NCBI RefSeq assembly: GCF_002775205.1
Contig: NC_036445.1
Coordinates: 6,034,802 to 6,098,801, forward strand
Direction: 5' to 3'
From: Xiphophorus maculatus
Taxonomy: Eukaryota > Chordata > Actinopteri > Cyprinodontiformes > Poeciliidae
Length of the DNA stretch: 64,000 nt
Shown one piece after another: positions 34,901 to 48,500 of this stretch; position 1 is the first letter of the stretch, and every line of letters begins with the position of its first letter. The notes beneath the pieces were generated by a model. It was not told the DNA's origin and made no database searches. It was given only the letters and a program-made list of their open reading frames with translations. Both the position numbers and the translations under genes were made by a program.

Positions 34901-35677
34901 AATAATTGTGCCACTGTTGATGACAATTTATTTATTTTTTCTGTGAATGAATATACTCAATTTTTTTTTCCCATTTCACATGTGTGAGAAAATGCTATAC
35001 TTGAATTTAAGACTTTCTATGCATTTTTACTAGGGGTACCAATAAATGTCCTGAGCAATGATTAGTAGCACTAGAATTAGTAGAAATTCTGCTGTATTAT
35101 TTTAGGTAATAACTGCAGTAATCATTTCTGGATTTCCAAACACATCATCCTTTCTTATTTATGCAGATTAATTCCTATTAATAGAGTGTGGTCTAATGTT
35201 CTAAAACAGGTGTTTAAAGTTTTAAACTAAGCAAACTGGCTTCAGATGTGTGGATTTTACAGAGGAGCTCATATTATTTTCTCATAAAAATTCACTACAA
35301 CATTGTTAAAATCTACTCAGTAAAAATCCTGCTGTGAATAGGAATTTCAATTAAAGTTAAGGACATACTTTAATCAGCAGTTTGACATTAATTACTCTGA
35401 TAAAACATAACCTCAGCTTACTACAGTCTCCCCACAAATGCCTGCCAGCTTGGATTAAATACCACAGAGTCAGCTCGTCACATTGTGTTTATTTTTGCCT
35501 CTCTGACTCTGAGCTCCATCGCCGTCCCCCTCTCCTAAAACCTCCAACGCTCCCTCTGAAGTGGACTTGGTGTGTTAAACGACAAATGACCCTAATTCTG
35601 TTTTCAGTGCCCTTTCTGCCACGCTTGACGTGTTGGAGCATAAATACGGACTGTCAGAGAACTCAAAGGAGGAATGA
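31987..35677 (+). CDS. yrdc: YrdC domain-containing protein, threonylcarbamoyl-AMP synthase
   Basis: Makes L-threonylcarbamoyl-adenylate from threonine, bicarbonate and ATP, the first step of t6A formation at position 37 of ANN-decoding tRNAs, in cytosol and mitochondria. Exons: 31987-32203, 33716-33911, 34054-34168, 34262-34381, 34458-34588, 35608-35677; 849 nt, 282 aa (human is about 279). Family motifs: [13 protein letters not shown] (residues 91-103), KxR-type [41 protein letters not shown] (201-207) and GSTVIDL (241-247). It ends [17 protein letters not shown]. The basic, low-acid N-terminus fits a mitochondrial targeting segment. The start is uncertain: ATG 31987 gives 282 aa, and ATG 32032 (267 aa, [10 protein letters not shown]) resembles the internal Met of mammalian YRDC; the longer open frame to 31963 starts with TTG. 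Divergent from the small coiled-coil gene and convergent with maneal, as in human. Confidence 0.96.
34700..35055. mobile_element. Non-autonomous Tc1/mariner-type element with imperfect TIRs
   Basis: The left end GTCACATTTATTGGCACCCT and the right end AGGGGTACCAATAAATGTC (inverted) share a 'rACATTTATTGGyACCC' terminal repeat. The 'ttattggcaccc' ends are characteristic of fish Tc1-related miniature elements. It is contained in the last yrdc intron and has no coding capacity. Confidence 0.6.
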
Positions 35678-35950
35678 CCTTTAAACTCTACGCACTCCAA
35701 ACGCACGCTAAGACGCACAACCTGTTCTGACCCAAAGGTACTCAGGGAAGTAAGAATGTAAGAGCTGGACGTTCCCATGGAAAACAAAACATGTAGGGAA
35801 AACCTAAGTCTGTCATCACAAATGGTGGCTCTCTTAAACTGAGAGTTGCTTTTTCTTTTTGTAATTTTTTATTTTTTATTTTTATTTTTTGCTTAACCTC
35901 TGATCATGATGTGGTGTAGAGGTTCAACATGTCTCTTTATTCAGGAATTC

Positions 35951-35956
35951 AATAAA
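35951..35956 (+). terminator. yrdc: yrdc poly(A) signal
   Basis: AATAAA occurs 274 bp after the yrdc stop and is followed by T-rich sequence. A second AATAAA near 36070 is a possible alternative. Confidence 0.55.
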
Positions 35957-36643
35957 TGAAGTAAGCTGAATCTTCTGTAATATTTTTCTCTTTAAATCTC
36001 TTCATGTTGTGAAAGTTTTTACTGTGTGCCTAAATTATCCTTTGTAGCACAGTGAAAGGATTAGACTTCAATAAATTGTGTTTTATTGTAACTCAGCCAC
36101 AGATATTTTATACCTGACAGTTTCAAATTCGCTCTATGGTTATTAAGTTTAATAATCTATTAGATGCTGTTCCAGTTCCTCTTTTTTGTACCAATTGTTG
36201 TTCCATTTGTCTACTTTCATCCTAAATTGGACCTGCGTTTTTTTTTGTATCTTAATTTCATCATCTGTTTAATATATTACTATAATAAAAGCTTTATTTA
36301 TCTTTTAACTGTATATTAAAAACTTTATAAGCCTTTAAAATTATTTTTGCTAACATTTTAAAGAATATATAAAGTACATATTTCTCGACGAATATTCATG
36401 GACAATAAAATCACATAACGTATGGATTTCACACAAAAAAAATGATTCCAGTGTTGTTTACGTTTTTTGTTAACGTCAAATGAAACAAGAAGGATTATTA
36501 ATTTTGATTTCCGAAAGATTAAAGTATTTTGTGCCAAAGTTAAACTCCTACGACAGACTGTGAGCCTGACGTGGACAGTGATGACTATGTTCATCTTTCT
36601 AACTTTTAATTGTTATATATTTGTTCATATTCCAGGTCTGAAT

Positions 36644-36719
36644 TATATATATACAGTACAGACCAAAAGTTTAGACACACCTGTGTGTCCAAACTTTTGG
36701 TCTGTACTGTATATATATA
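36644..36719. mobile_element. Foldback miniature element made of two Tc1/mariner ends
   Basis: Two 37-nt arms with a single mismatch flank a 2-nt centre. Each arm carries ATACAGTACAGACCAAAAG followed by TTTRGACACAC, which I recognise as the end of a widespread fish Tc1/mariner family. The repeat unit CAGTACAG...CTGTACTG (36654-36709) is flanked by TA on both sides. Confidence 0.8.
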
Positions 36720-38809
36720 TATAGAATTTGTTGAATTTTATTTGAATGCAGTCTTAGTTCATACCAGCTTACCCAACCTAAAACTTGAGTTAAAACAGAA
36801 CACATACTGTAACTCTTCAAGCAGTCACGGGGTATCTTTGGATACTTTGTGTGTGTGACATAACGCAAAAATGCAACTACTGTTGTACTATTGCTTTAAA
36901 ATATCCGTGTTAATCCTGGTATTTAGTGAAATCGTTCCTGTTATAAAATATGTCAGAGGCAATGATTTGCTGTACGCCAAGTATTCACCAATTATCTTTT
37001 TATTGATGACTAATAAATTGCTTGAAAATCAGTATTTAAAAATGGACTATTTCATAAGTTGACAGTAATGTGGTTAATGTGTTAAGAGAAATTTGATTCC
37101 AGGGGGATTTTTAGGACAGAGTTTAGTGTCTCAACTATAAATAGCCTATCCTTCTGGAGTGTTTGAGTAAAAAAAAAAGTTAACTAAAAGTATGAAAGAC
37201 CTTTAGACAATCTAGAGGTACATTGCTCATAATTACTTTAAAAGTTCACAAGAAAGTGTTACAAACAACATCAGTTGTTGATGCTGACCTTGTGGAAAAT
37301 CAGTCAATACACAAAAGAGCCAAACTAAAGTTAGCCCAAACAACTGATTCAGAAAGGTTTGCTTTAACAGATATCAAAGTCCTTTTTTTTAATTGTAAAA
37401 AACCCAAAAAAACTGTAGCATTGATAAGCTACTAAATCTTCTTTTGCTAAGTAAAAGATACTGTTAGTCTTGTGCATCTTTTTCTTATACAAAAAATGAA
37501 TAGAAGATAAAAATATTTATAGACACTTTATCTGAGCTTTACTTACCTGAGGAACAATTAAATTACCCTTTGTGATGAATGAAGTGTTTTTGAATTTAAA
37601 TTTGAGTTGAACTGATGACAATATTCTTGTGTTATGCCACCTCCCATCCAGGTTGATTAGTGTCACTCTGCATTCAGCAGACAATGCTGATGAATTCACC
37701 TATTTAACTGTTTTGGAGGGAAAGAAAGACATCAGGTAAATGCAGGGCAGCAGGTTCCTCTGCTAACAGATGAAGAAAAACCAGAAGTGATGTGGTATTG
37801 AGGTAAATTACCTCTAAGTCGTCGTATATAAATGGTGAATAGATTTGTGTGTTGGGCCTGTCATTGACTTGCTACTAGTGCGCTGTATTTATTTTACTGT
37901 CATGGCAGAGATGGTCTCCAATAACCTGTGACTCACTCAGAGATAAAAAACATTTTTTTCAGACATGCACACTAACATTGTCCCTCCATCTTACAGTCTT
38001 AGTAGTCATCAACATTCTCTTGGCATAACTGCGGTGGCATGTTTCGCCGCTTTTCTTGGCAGAATTCGTGCTCATTTAATGTGATTGGTTTCCTGGCACA
38101 AACTCAGCACATTTTTTTTAACAACACTGAGGTCCTTGTTGAAATGGCTATTCTCTTAATGTCAGCCTGCTTTATGCCTTCCAATGCAGGTTTTTATGTG
38201 TATTCAGGATCATTTACCCTGTTGGGATACCCCATTATGTCCAAGTTTCAATCTTCTATCTGCTAAGCTGAGGTGAAATTCAAGAATTTGAAAGAAGTTC
38301 CTCTCTTTCATTTTTCTATGTGTCTCTGGAAGTAAAACCCACACCATGATGATATCACCTCTCAACACTTTGTTCATTGTTCAAATGCTGGCTAGCCTCA
38401 TACTGACTCGTGAGCCAGAAATTATATATTTGTAATAAGAAATGCTAATCTCGTTTTTGATAAAATATGAATAATTTGTATTGTACTCAACATTCTCAAT
38501 TTAAAGAAGATTTCTTATTATCAGCGAAAATCTCCTCCTAAAACTTTTTTAAAAATGCCAATCTACTTTAATCATCTGTGCTGTCCGGCCCAATTTGTAC
38601 CATTCTTCAGTTGCGGTTCAGAGCAGCACATAATTTTTCAGGCCATGCTTTGTGCGCACCTGGACTAGGCTCAATAGCTAGATCAATGTCAGAAAACCAA
38701 CCAATTTAAATAATTTCTGCCACAGGTTAAATAACCTTCCTGATGGCTATATGAAGCACATAATGGAGATGCTATGGGGCAATTTGATCCTTTGTGAATT
38801 AACATATAC

Positions 38810-39022
38810 CAGCGTTTCCCAATTCCGGTCCTCAGGCCTCCCTGCCCTGCATGTTTTAGGTGTTTCCCTTCTGCTACACACCTGGATTGAATCTATGGGT
38901 GATCAACAGGTTTCTGCAGCACTTGATGGTCATGCAATCATTTGAATCAGCTGCTCTGGAATAGAGGCACATCTAAAACATGCAGAGCAGGGGGGACTGA
39001 GGACCGGAATTGGGAAACGCTG
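38810..39022. mobile_element. Intact hAT-type MITE (213 bp) with 8-bp TSD
   Basis: The terminal inverted repeats begin CAGCGTTTCCCAATTCCGGT and are identical for 25 bp, with a second shared block GCATGTTTTAG further in. The element is bounded by perfect 8-bp direct repeats ACATATAC at 38802-38809 and 39023-39030, the hallmark of hAT insertion. It has no coding capacity. A degraded relative is at about 53385-53500. Confidence 0.9.
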
Positions 39023-39519
39023 ACATATACCAAAGCTTGTGAATCTGATTCTTGTTTTTTTTTTAAATTTATTGAAGTTTTATATTGTATGGTTATTCCA
39101 CATAAAGGCTAAGAATGCTCTTAATTTAGATTTTTCATCAGTTTAATATATAAATGTGATTTTCTTCTGTATTGTTTTCAAGTAAATGTTCAACTCCACA
39201 CCTTAGTCTAAGAGAAGTGATACAAATCAAGTCATGCACAAACAAAAAAATAATCTCAGTCTAGTCAATTAAAATCCTTTAGTGATGAAGAGAAAAGCTG
39301 TACGCTGTGGAGATGGACTTCACATTTTGTTTTTGATTAAGAGGCGCGAGAACAAATACGACATGCCCATTTCAGAGTCCTGGACTATTAGAGTATTCAG
39401 CAAAACTTTCTCTCAGCGTTTTCCCAAAAGACCCGGAACACTGTGTTTTAGTCACAAAAATGAGCATTTGTTGCCACCATGATCATTCTGATGCTGTGGA
39501 GCATAATTCTGTTTAAAGC

Positions 39520-42500
39520 TCACATCAGCCACTGCTGCTTCTCTTTATTGAACTGCTCGGCCCAGCGGCGGGTCAGTTCCAGATAGTGTTCAGGTCCATG
39601 TGGCTGATAGTCCAAGTACACACGGGTCACGGTTTTCTTAGGCATGGCCCTCTCTATCTGCGTCCCTTCATGCCATTCGTTAAAAGACGTGATGGTGACG
39701 ATCTCCGGCCTCACGTTGAGTGCCGCCTGCAGAGCCGTCTCATAGTAGCGACCGTTCACCCTGTTGCGAGTGTTGTGGTTGTTCCAAGGTCGAATGCTGG
39801 TGTCGATGTAACCCGGCCCAACGCTGGGGATGAAAAGGAGGTTGTTCCCGTCACAGAAGGCCTTAATGGCCTTCCAGTTCTGGTGGGAGGAGCCGAAGGA
39901 GAAGCCGTTGGAGGCGAAGTAAGTGTACATTCCATCGAAGCCACCTGCCAGGATGTCATGCTTGTGACGCTCCTCAACAATCAGAGCGATGAACATGGAG
40001 TCGTATGGGGAGCCGCGCACACTGTGGGAGCCGGTGGGAGTCAAAAATTCAGACCAGGACTCTGGTGGAGTCAGATAGGAGTCATAGATGTAGAAGAGAG
40101 GAAGACTCTTCCCTGTGCTGGAGGTGAACTTGTAGAAGGCCCCATGATCACCGTACCTTCAGAGACGAGGATGTGACAAAAACATCAGCAAGGCAATTTA
40201 TTTCAGTAATTTAATTCAAAAAGTCAAACATTACGCACAGAGTGATACATTTCAAGCATTTCTGTTGCAGTTTACAGCAAATAAAAGCCCTGAGGTCAGT
40301 TAGAATATTACATAAGATTACAAATGATTTTTCTAAATTGTCAGCCGTCGATGAAAACGCGTCGATGTTGTTATTACAACTCAATGCTAAGTCTGGGCTC
40401 CATTTGCATGAATTACCGCAACAGTGTGGTAAATCATCAAACTGGCTGTGCTGAGGTTTATTTAATAGTGACCTTCAGTTCGTCTGCATTATTGGCTCTG
40501 CTGTCTCTCCCTGTTGAATACTTCATTCTCTGGATTTTAGGCAAAGTGATTTTGTGGGCAAATTAAGCAGATTGTGGCCATTTAACTAGATATTGGTACA
40601 TATGGCATTGTAGAAAGGTGCCAGATACTTTTGCCCATGTATTGATTTTATCAGTTTGAGGTGCTTCTTGAAGCAAGTAGAACACGCTTTGTGATTCTCC
40701 ACAATTTTTGAAAGGGTTTTCCTTCATCCTCCTCAAAAGGCTTTGATTATCTCCCTTGCATGTGCACCTCACCTTTGTTTCTATACCACACCTTCTGTTT
40801 CCATGCAACTTTCCTGTAGTTTGCCTAAATACAGAATTCTGTGAATTACTAACTTCTTCAGCAATTATCTTTTGAGGCTTGAACTCTTTGTAAAGGCTGT
40901 CACTAAATATCTACTGAACAACTTTTACATCAGTTCCCCATGCTGATGAAGTGTGATGAATCTTTGGATTGCTTTTAGTGATTCTAAGTGCTTTAATGCA
41001 AAGAGCTATATTGTCAGATGATAGAAATGTCTGCTGTTATTTGAAACATTAATATTCGCCTTCAGTGACAGAGTAGTAAAGACTACTTTACAGTTTGTTT
41101 GCCAGCAAATGAAAGTTGTACATTTTTTACCTGACACATCCTCACCAACTTTGGTAAAATATGTCAATTTTCAGCACAACTGTAAGAGTTTGGTTTAAGT
41201 TGGGGGCTTTGAATTAAGAGTGTACTTTATGCACACTTTTCCTTATGCCCTCTTTGATACTAAAAGATTGAAAAGAAAACTGCTTTCATATCAAGAACCC
41301 ATTTATAAGTCATGAACCTGGCCTTATATAATCTAGAAAAACAACCTAAAAGTCTTTCTATGTTTTGACCCTTGTTCCCTCAGCCATGCATGCAAATCTA
41401 ATGGATTTCTGTTTGAGTTGCATCAGTGATGAAGCGCAGCCAGACAAGCACCTACCTGTCAATTATGTACTTGATGTTGTCGTGCAAAGTCTGGTCATTT
41501 CTTCCTCTGTAGGGTTGGATCTGAAATGCAACCTGAAAAAAAGCACACGAGAGAATACATATTGTGTTTTAACTGATATCACAGTCCAAACTTTTGCCAA
41601 TATCTAAGTGATCCTTAGATAGCTAACCTTTTTGAGCATAGGGCTAAAAGTAATGTATTACTGAGGTTAAGCAGAAATAACTCAGTACAAGGCTTTTAAA
41701 GTCAAATTTTATTGAATGTAATCAGACTTAGAAATCCTTTTACCACTGCTTTTTCCTCAAAACAAAGTTACGATTTTGCCCCAAGTTAAAAAAGCATAAA
41801 GAACATTCGCTTCATGTTGCCTTCTAGCATATTATAGCATTTTTGTGGCAATAATTCCAAAAAGAAAATAACTACTAACTGAACTCCTGTGCTTTCATGT
41901 CAAATTCCCCAACAATGTATACATCTATTTTTTTATCCTGTGCAGAACCCCCTGGGAAGGCCTCTGAGACACTTCCGTGTTTTAAGAGAAACATCAATTT
42001 TCAGTTAATGGCAAAGTAAAAAGCTGTGATATTACAAAAGAACTGACATGGCGTGTACACAAAAGGTGCTAAAGCTGAATATTTTAAAAGGAGGAGTGAA
42101 AATTCTGTGAGTTTGATGATGCATAATTCAGATTGAAACACCACTTTAAAAGCAGTGAAAATCCACAGAGAACAATGTGAGGAGAAAAATGGCCTTTTAA
42201 AATGACAGCAGCGACTAAATGGATGTCATGAAGGGAGCTCAGTGAGAAAGCTGGGCTCAGCCTTAAGTACCGTGGAGCGTCTAGTACATCATTGGTGTTA
42301 TATCAGATGTAATCTTTGCTAGATTTTGAAGCACATCACTGTTGTTTGGCACAGTGGGAGACTGTATTACAAATATGGAGCACTTCTGGGAACCACTGTC
42401 AACATGGCATTCATCATAAGTCCACTAAGAAACTAAGCGGATGTTTGCACAGTGCCTTAAAAAGTATCTTTCACACAAAATGATATCCAGTTTTGAAGCT

Positions 42501-45500
42501 GCTTTACCAAAAAGAAATATGAAAGGTGTGATGCTTATTTACATTCAGTCTATTTACTCTGATGCCCCTAAAGAAAACCCAGTCACTTAATTTGTAGAGT
42601 TCAGTTTAGTCCCAGTATAGATCCATCTGTGAAATATAAAGCGTGGTTCATTTTAAAACAAACCAAAGCATCTCATCTAAAAATGGAAATCATTTGGGCC
42701 AACTGCCAACCTGTCAAGACATGGCTGTATTGTGAAAAAAAGCTAAACTTTTACATCTGACACAAAGCTAACACTTTCCAGTAAATAATAATAATAATAT
42801 CAATACAGATAATTAAACATAGCATAATGGTCCAAGTCCTCATTGCTTCTTTTGAACCTGATGAATATGTGGTCATTATTGGAATCATGAATTCTGTTAA
42901 TCCTGAAGGACAATGTCCAGTCATTAGTTTATGACCTTAATCTCAAGCGTATTTAGGTCATGTAGCAAAGCAACGATCCAAAGCATACCAGCAAGTCCCG
43001 TCTGAGTGAATGTAAAGAGAACAAACCAAACGTTGCCTTGTTAAAGTCTGGATAGGATGGGTCAGAATACCCCATAGTGATGTAGAAGACTCATTGCCAG
43101 TTATCCTGCATGCTTGATAGCAGTTGGCTGCTTTCAGGGGCAAATTACTTTTTCAAACTGGGCCAGCTTTGTTTTGATAGCCATTTTCCTCTTAATGAAA
43201 AGGTCATCATTTAAAATCCTCATTATTGTCCATGCTTAACTATTAATATTCATTTGTTGATCTGGCTCATGTTCGTTTGACACAAGAAGAGAAATCTGCA
43301 AGGAGCAGGATATTTGCTTCCACAGAAATGTTAACTTACAGAGAGCGTTCAGCCAGCATTAATTAGAGAAGCAGCCAAGAGCAGTGGAGTAAAGCCGGAG
43401 GAACTGCAGTGAACTGAGAATATTGTTCTTCAAAGTATTGACTTATGGAGGAAAATGTACATAACCAAAATGCATGTCCGAGTTTTCAGACATTTACACT
43501 TTGTGTTGGAATATCATATAAAATATAAAACATAGAAATAATATGAAATTTGCTGCTGTATTGTGACAAAAATGGTGTGAAGGACTTTTGTAGACCCTGT
43601 GAATGATCTGTCAGGATTCTGACAGGCTTTATGGGCGACAAAACTGTTGCTTTGATTTCTCTGTAACTGCAGACCTTAGAAAGTATAAATCATAGCTTTG
43701 AATCTAAGTTTATGAAGCCATAACTTTCTGGACTTTGTGAGCCTTTAGTGTGAACCTCTTCTGAGAAGCTGAGGATATAAAGCCACATGATTATCACCCA
43801 AAGGGGAGACACAAATCTGTTTCTCTGCAGCTAGGAGTAGACCCGCTACAGTACTAATTTCCCCAAATACTGTCCAATAAATTTCCTGTAAATTTTAAGT
43901 AAATGAGTTCAAGCATTATTATACTTCATAAACACTGACAGCATGACCCTGGAACAACTGCAGTATGATTTATGCTGAGCAGGGAGGAATTTAATGCCAT
44001 CTCATGCAGAAAGCACAAAGGGAGGGATTAGGGCAAACACAAAGCTACAGATCTTTGCAATAATTAGATACATTTCAACTAAGCTTAGGACATTTCTGTA
44101 ATTGAGAGTGCCACTTTCTTTTGTGGTCACACCCTGTGGACAGACACAATAACAATGGGTCACACAAGAAAAAAATTTTGTCATCCAGAGACAAAAATAA
44201 AACAGTCTGTCTGATCACAGGGCACCCAGGGGCCGTATTCCCCTGTGCACTTGACATGGCCTACTTACGAGACAGAACTTTTATAGCCCCTCAGGGTGCA
44301 GATTGTTCAGAGGCACAAACTGACTCATGGGACCTTTGATGCTCACTTCACCTCTGCTCATTTCCTCCCTGCACCCAGCTCCCAGGACACCCCACCACCA
44401 CAAACCCTGTCCCCACCAAACCACCCCCATGCACTCCCTGGGGCGGAGAGACTATTTCGGCGCCGGTTCGAGCTGAGGTCGAGAATCAGCAGCAGCAGTG
44501 GTTGTGCTTTAGAGCTTTCCAACTCTACTGTGCACAACACGCAAGCTGTGTGTGGGAGCTGCTGAAAATACCTTTCACCTTATATAATGAAAACTCCATT
44601 GGTTTCTTTTGTAACGTTACCCAAAGATAGGTGAAGGTTTTTTTTTAGGTGTGTAGTGTGGGATTGCTGGAATGATTGGTGTCGAGTGTACAGAAGTTTT
44701 TCCTTTTCTTTTGTCCAGCAAAATGTTATTGCAAGCCAGAGAGCAATGCATATTTGTCCCTTCAAATCATCAGTGCCTGGCCATTTATGTCAATATTTAG
44801 TTTCAAAAACACACTTTTTTCTGAAAGAAGTTTACACCCACTCATCATCTGCATTGATATCCTATCCTAAGATTTATTTTAGATGTTCTTCTATAAGGTG
44901 GAATGAATATATGTGATTTTTTTAAGTATTAGGTGCATATGTTTTAATTTATCTTTGGATTTACTCTACTCTATAAATCAAAACATTCATGCTGAAACTT
45001 ACAACTTTGGTGTGAGTTAGTATACTAACTCACACCAAAGTGTTGCATTCACCCTCCTCACTTGTCTTTTTTTTTTTTTTTTGATTCTTTGAGCCCAGGA
45101 AAAAAGGTTCAGTCCAACATTCTGCACTCTGAAATTCTAAGACTGCACAAAAGGAAGCAGTGCAAAAATAAATGTTTCTCTCTGCAGAAAGAGTGAAAGA
45201 AGCTTGGTAGGAGGATACTTAGAAAAACTGCACTATGTTTTTTTTTTTATTCACAAGCTTATAAGAAAAAATCTCCTGATTCAATAAGATGCTGACATGT
45301 TGCAGAATGAAAATGCTTTGAAGCATGTCACTTATTGTTTTCCACTTGCATTCAATGAAAATGCCACACTGACCAGAGCAGAGCTGACAGCAAATTGTAG
45401 TGATAAACCCTATCTGTTAGCTTTGTTCCTGACAGCATTATGTGTGAAACCCTCACAAGCCCACTGTTGCATGTCTATTCTGGTAGTTCTTGTCTTGTCT

Positions 45501-48500
45501 CTCCGGAGTTACTTTATTTATTTGCCTCCAGCCAGATAACTGAAGACATAAATGTGATATAAAATCTGACAGTCTGGCCTGAGTCCATTGCTTCTCACTA
45601 GAGCTCTGCATAGAGAGGACTCTTATCTGTGCTGAAAAATGAATTATCAGGATGCTCATGTGAGGATATGAACTGTCATTTTCCGGGATTGCATCACCAT
45701 CATTCATCTTCATAATTATATCACCAATTTTTAAAAACAATTAGTTTTTTGAAATTCAAGTAGTATAGATTTTCTTCATGACAGTTGTCTAAAAGGGATA
45801 CAATTGCAATCAAAGATCATCACATTAAGGAACTCTGCAAATGCACACTTCCTTGCAAAGTGTCTGTACCTTTTTATATTACATTCTGTAATGTGTAAAC
45901 TATAGGTTTTGTTATATTTTTTATGTTTCAACAGCTTTTCCCTCCATTCCCTCTGTTCTCAACGATTTCCTCACATGAACTTTATACCCTTACAAGTCAA
46001 TGTTTATCTGTGAATATTCAATACTCTAACTGGAAGCAGGCAGCTAAAATAGTTCAGGACTATTTAATTTTTTCTGACATCTGAAAATAAAGGCCGTAAT
46101 GTTTGATTGTGCCTGTGTGTCTCTCTATTTAGCCCATGTAAATGTCTTGTTTCAACTTTATTTTTCTAGTCTATATAAGCCAAAATAACTGGATGACATT
46201 AAAAAAATGTCATAAAAACAACATCTTTAGGTGTAAGTTGAGGAGAATGGACATCAGAGTAAAACAGCTCAAGCTTTTCAGGAATTGTTGACGTCTAATG
46301 ATGTTCTCAGAGTCACTTTGAACTATGAGAAACTCTTTCCAGCATCAATTTGTATATGGCATTTCCAATCTTATGTAAGAATTTCTGTGTGATTAAAAAC
46401 AACTTCCACCCTCATTTTCACAGCTCTACCAACTGGAGTTCATCACCGACAGCTCCATTCAGATACAGTTTGCAGCTGTTCACAGGTTGCTAATGCTTCA
46501 TAAACCTGGTTTCCAATTATGAATCTTCACATTTGGCGTACTGCGTGTGGGAACAAATATATTAGTCTATTTGTCAGACAGTGCACATTATTAACAAGTA
46601 CAGTATTTTAAAATGATAGGAAGGTAGGCGTGACATGCTTTCATTTATGTTCATATCAGTTACTAATATAAAAATAAAGTGCAATAATTAGAACCATAAT
46701 ATAAAAGTTATGGGGTTTTTTTTAGGCCAAATATGAATTAAGACAAAAAGGAGTTTCTATGATTCCAAATGTGACCGTAGTGTTGCTGAAGTTGGTTGGG
46801 GTTTGTCCACTTCTGTAAATCAATGCAAATAAACTGTAAGTGTCCAATTCTCTGTTACTCAATAGGAGAAGGCTCTGAGAGCCATGGACATGTTTATGAT
46901 ACTTTTAGGTTGGTCCATCGTTATCTTTTCTTAACACAATGTTACACGTTAAAGAATGTTAAAAATAAATTATTTAAATAATGTCAAGTTGAACGTATTC
47001 AGGGGGACACAAGGCTTTAATTATAATTTTTTAAATTAAAATTGCAAAGGGCAATTTGTTTATTTTTATTTTTTCCTGCTCAACAATAAACTGAACCTGT
47101 TCTTCTGCTCACAAGCTGATTGGGTGGAGGAGAAGGAAGATCACAATGCAGTTACTGTATTTGATCAAGTCCAGGATTATAACATTATATTATAAATTAT
47201 ATATTATCTGAACCAGTGCCTCATTGTTCTTATTACCAGTGTAGTTTTACTAGAAACTAAAAAGTTTTATCTTTAAAAATGACATTTTTGTATCAGCATT
47301 ACCATATTTTTTAACAGATTTGGGGTTCATCTTTTCTGTGTCAGAGGTAAAGAGCAAATTAAAATGTGAACAGAAGCAAAAATAGGCCTATTTTTGCTCT
47401 GTTCAGTAAGAATCCACATGATTAAAGGTTAAGCATGATGGAAAATCTTTAGCTGCATTAATGATGAAATATGACCTTGTCCACCAGCAGGTGTCGACTT
47501 TAAATAGCACAATCAATAAAGAAATTAAACCTTCACTCTTGCAATAACAAATTTGATATACACAGTGAAAAATATAGAAGAATGCCGTGTTTTACAGCAC
47601 ATTGCTCCTCTCAGAGCTTCTCTTCCACCAGTTTTCAGCACTTTTTCCGCTCTCACAAAATGTGCTGATGCATTTTACCTTCAGGCTGTGTCTGTATGCA
47701 GCATCCAGTACAGCTGGCACCAAATCCTCAGCGGGTTCCCCGTTGTCGTCAGCGAGGCCGGGAGGATACCAAGACAGCACCAGAACCCCTGGAAACACAG
47801 AGATGATTCAGGCTGGAAATCTGTCTGCGCTTCTGTCTTCATGTTTTCATCCTGCTCATCTAGTAGTCATGGTATTTATATTTACTCATCTGCATTTCTC
47901 ATCTAAGCCTGTCATGTCGCGTTTAGGAGGAAATCTCTCAGCACACTTAGGCGCTTTGACAGCTCATGCACTTAAAAGCATAATGCAGAATCCTTCATTG
48001 ATGCTGGCAGAAAAAGGACTTAGCCGAGCCTTGCAAAAGTATTCGTACCTCTTCAAATTTTCCTGATTTTTTTTTCCATGTACAACCATATCACACTCGA
48101 TGACTTAAAATATTATTGAAGAGATCTTTTATGTTCCTTTTCTTTATGTTCCTCTTCTTGTTCCATTCGCTCAGTGAAACACATTAAATAGATCAGTTCA
48201 AGAAGAATAGAAATCAAAGAAGCAGGTAAGAGGCTAAACGGTAACTCTGGAGGAGCTGCAGAGAACCTCAGCTCAGGTTGGAGAATCTTGCTGAACAACT
48301 ATTAGTCATGAAAAAATATATATGGGAAGAAAACCATAGTCAAAAGAGAAAGTATTCTTAATCATTATAGAAAAAAACAACAACAATGCACATCAGTGAG
48401 CAAAAAAAAGAGATGGCAAGAAAATAAAAGTTTGGTGTCACTATTGCCTATAAATGCCCCAATACAATACAAATTGAAGTTCTAATATGAAAAATGGAAG

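Larger units (their letters stand above)
35960..39515. other. yrdc-maneal convergent intergenic region
   Basis: No gene is seen between the two 3' ends. The stretch holds a near-perfect foldback element (36644-36719) and a complete hAT-type miniature element (38810-39022). AT-rich sequence at 37980-38400 resembles, weakly, the antisense of Tc1-type elements ('accatgatgat'), too decayed to call. A TTTATT at 39068-39073 (AATAAA on the minus strand) is a candidate maneal poly(A) signal about 450 bp past its stop. Confidence 0.5.

Noticed and set aside
39586-40176. 196-codon plus-strand open frame
   Set aside because: It is the exact antisense of maneal exon 4; the sense strand carries the conserved GH99 motifs and splice sites, so this frame is a shadow.
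44296-44565. 89-codon open frame in the GC-rich block of maneal intron 2
   Set aside because: Low-complexity Pro/Ser composition, no flanking splice signals, and competing frames on the other strand; kept only as a compositional anomaly.
47482-47500. CCACCAGCAGGTGTC as a third CTCF site
   Set aside because: The AG is followed by CAGG rather than RKGG, so it breaks the core; not counted.
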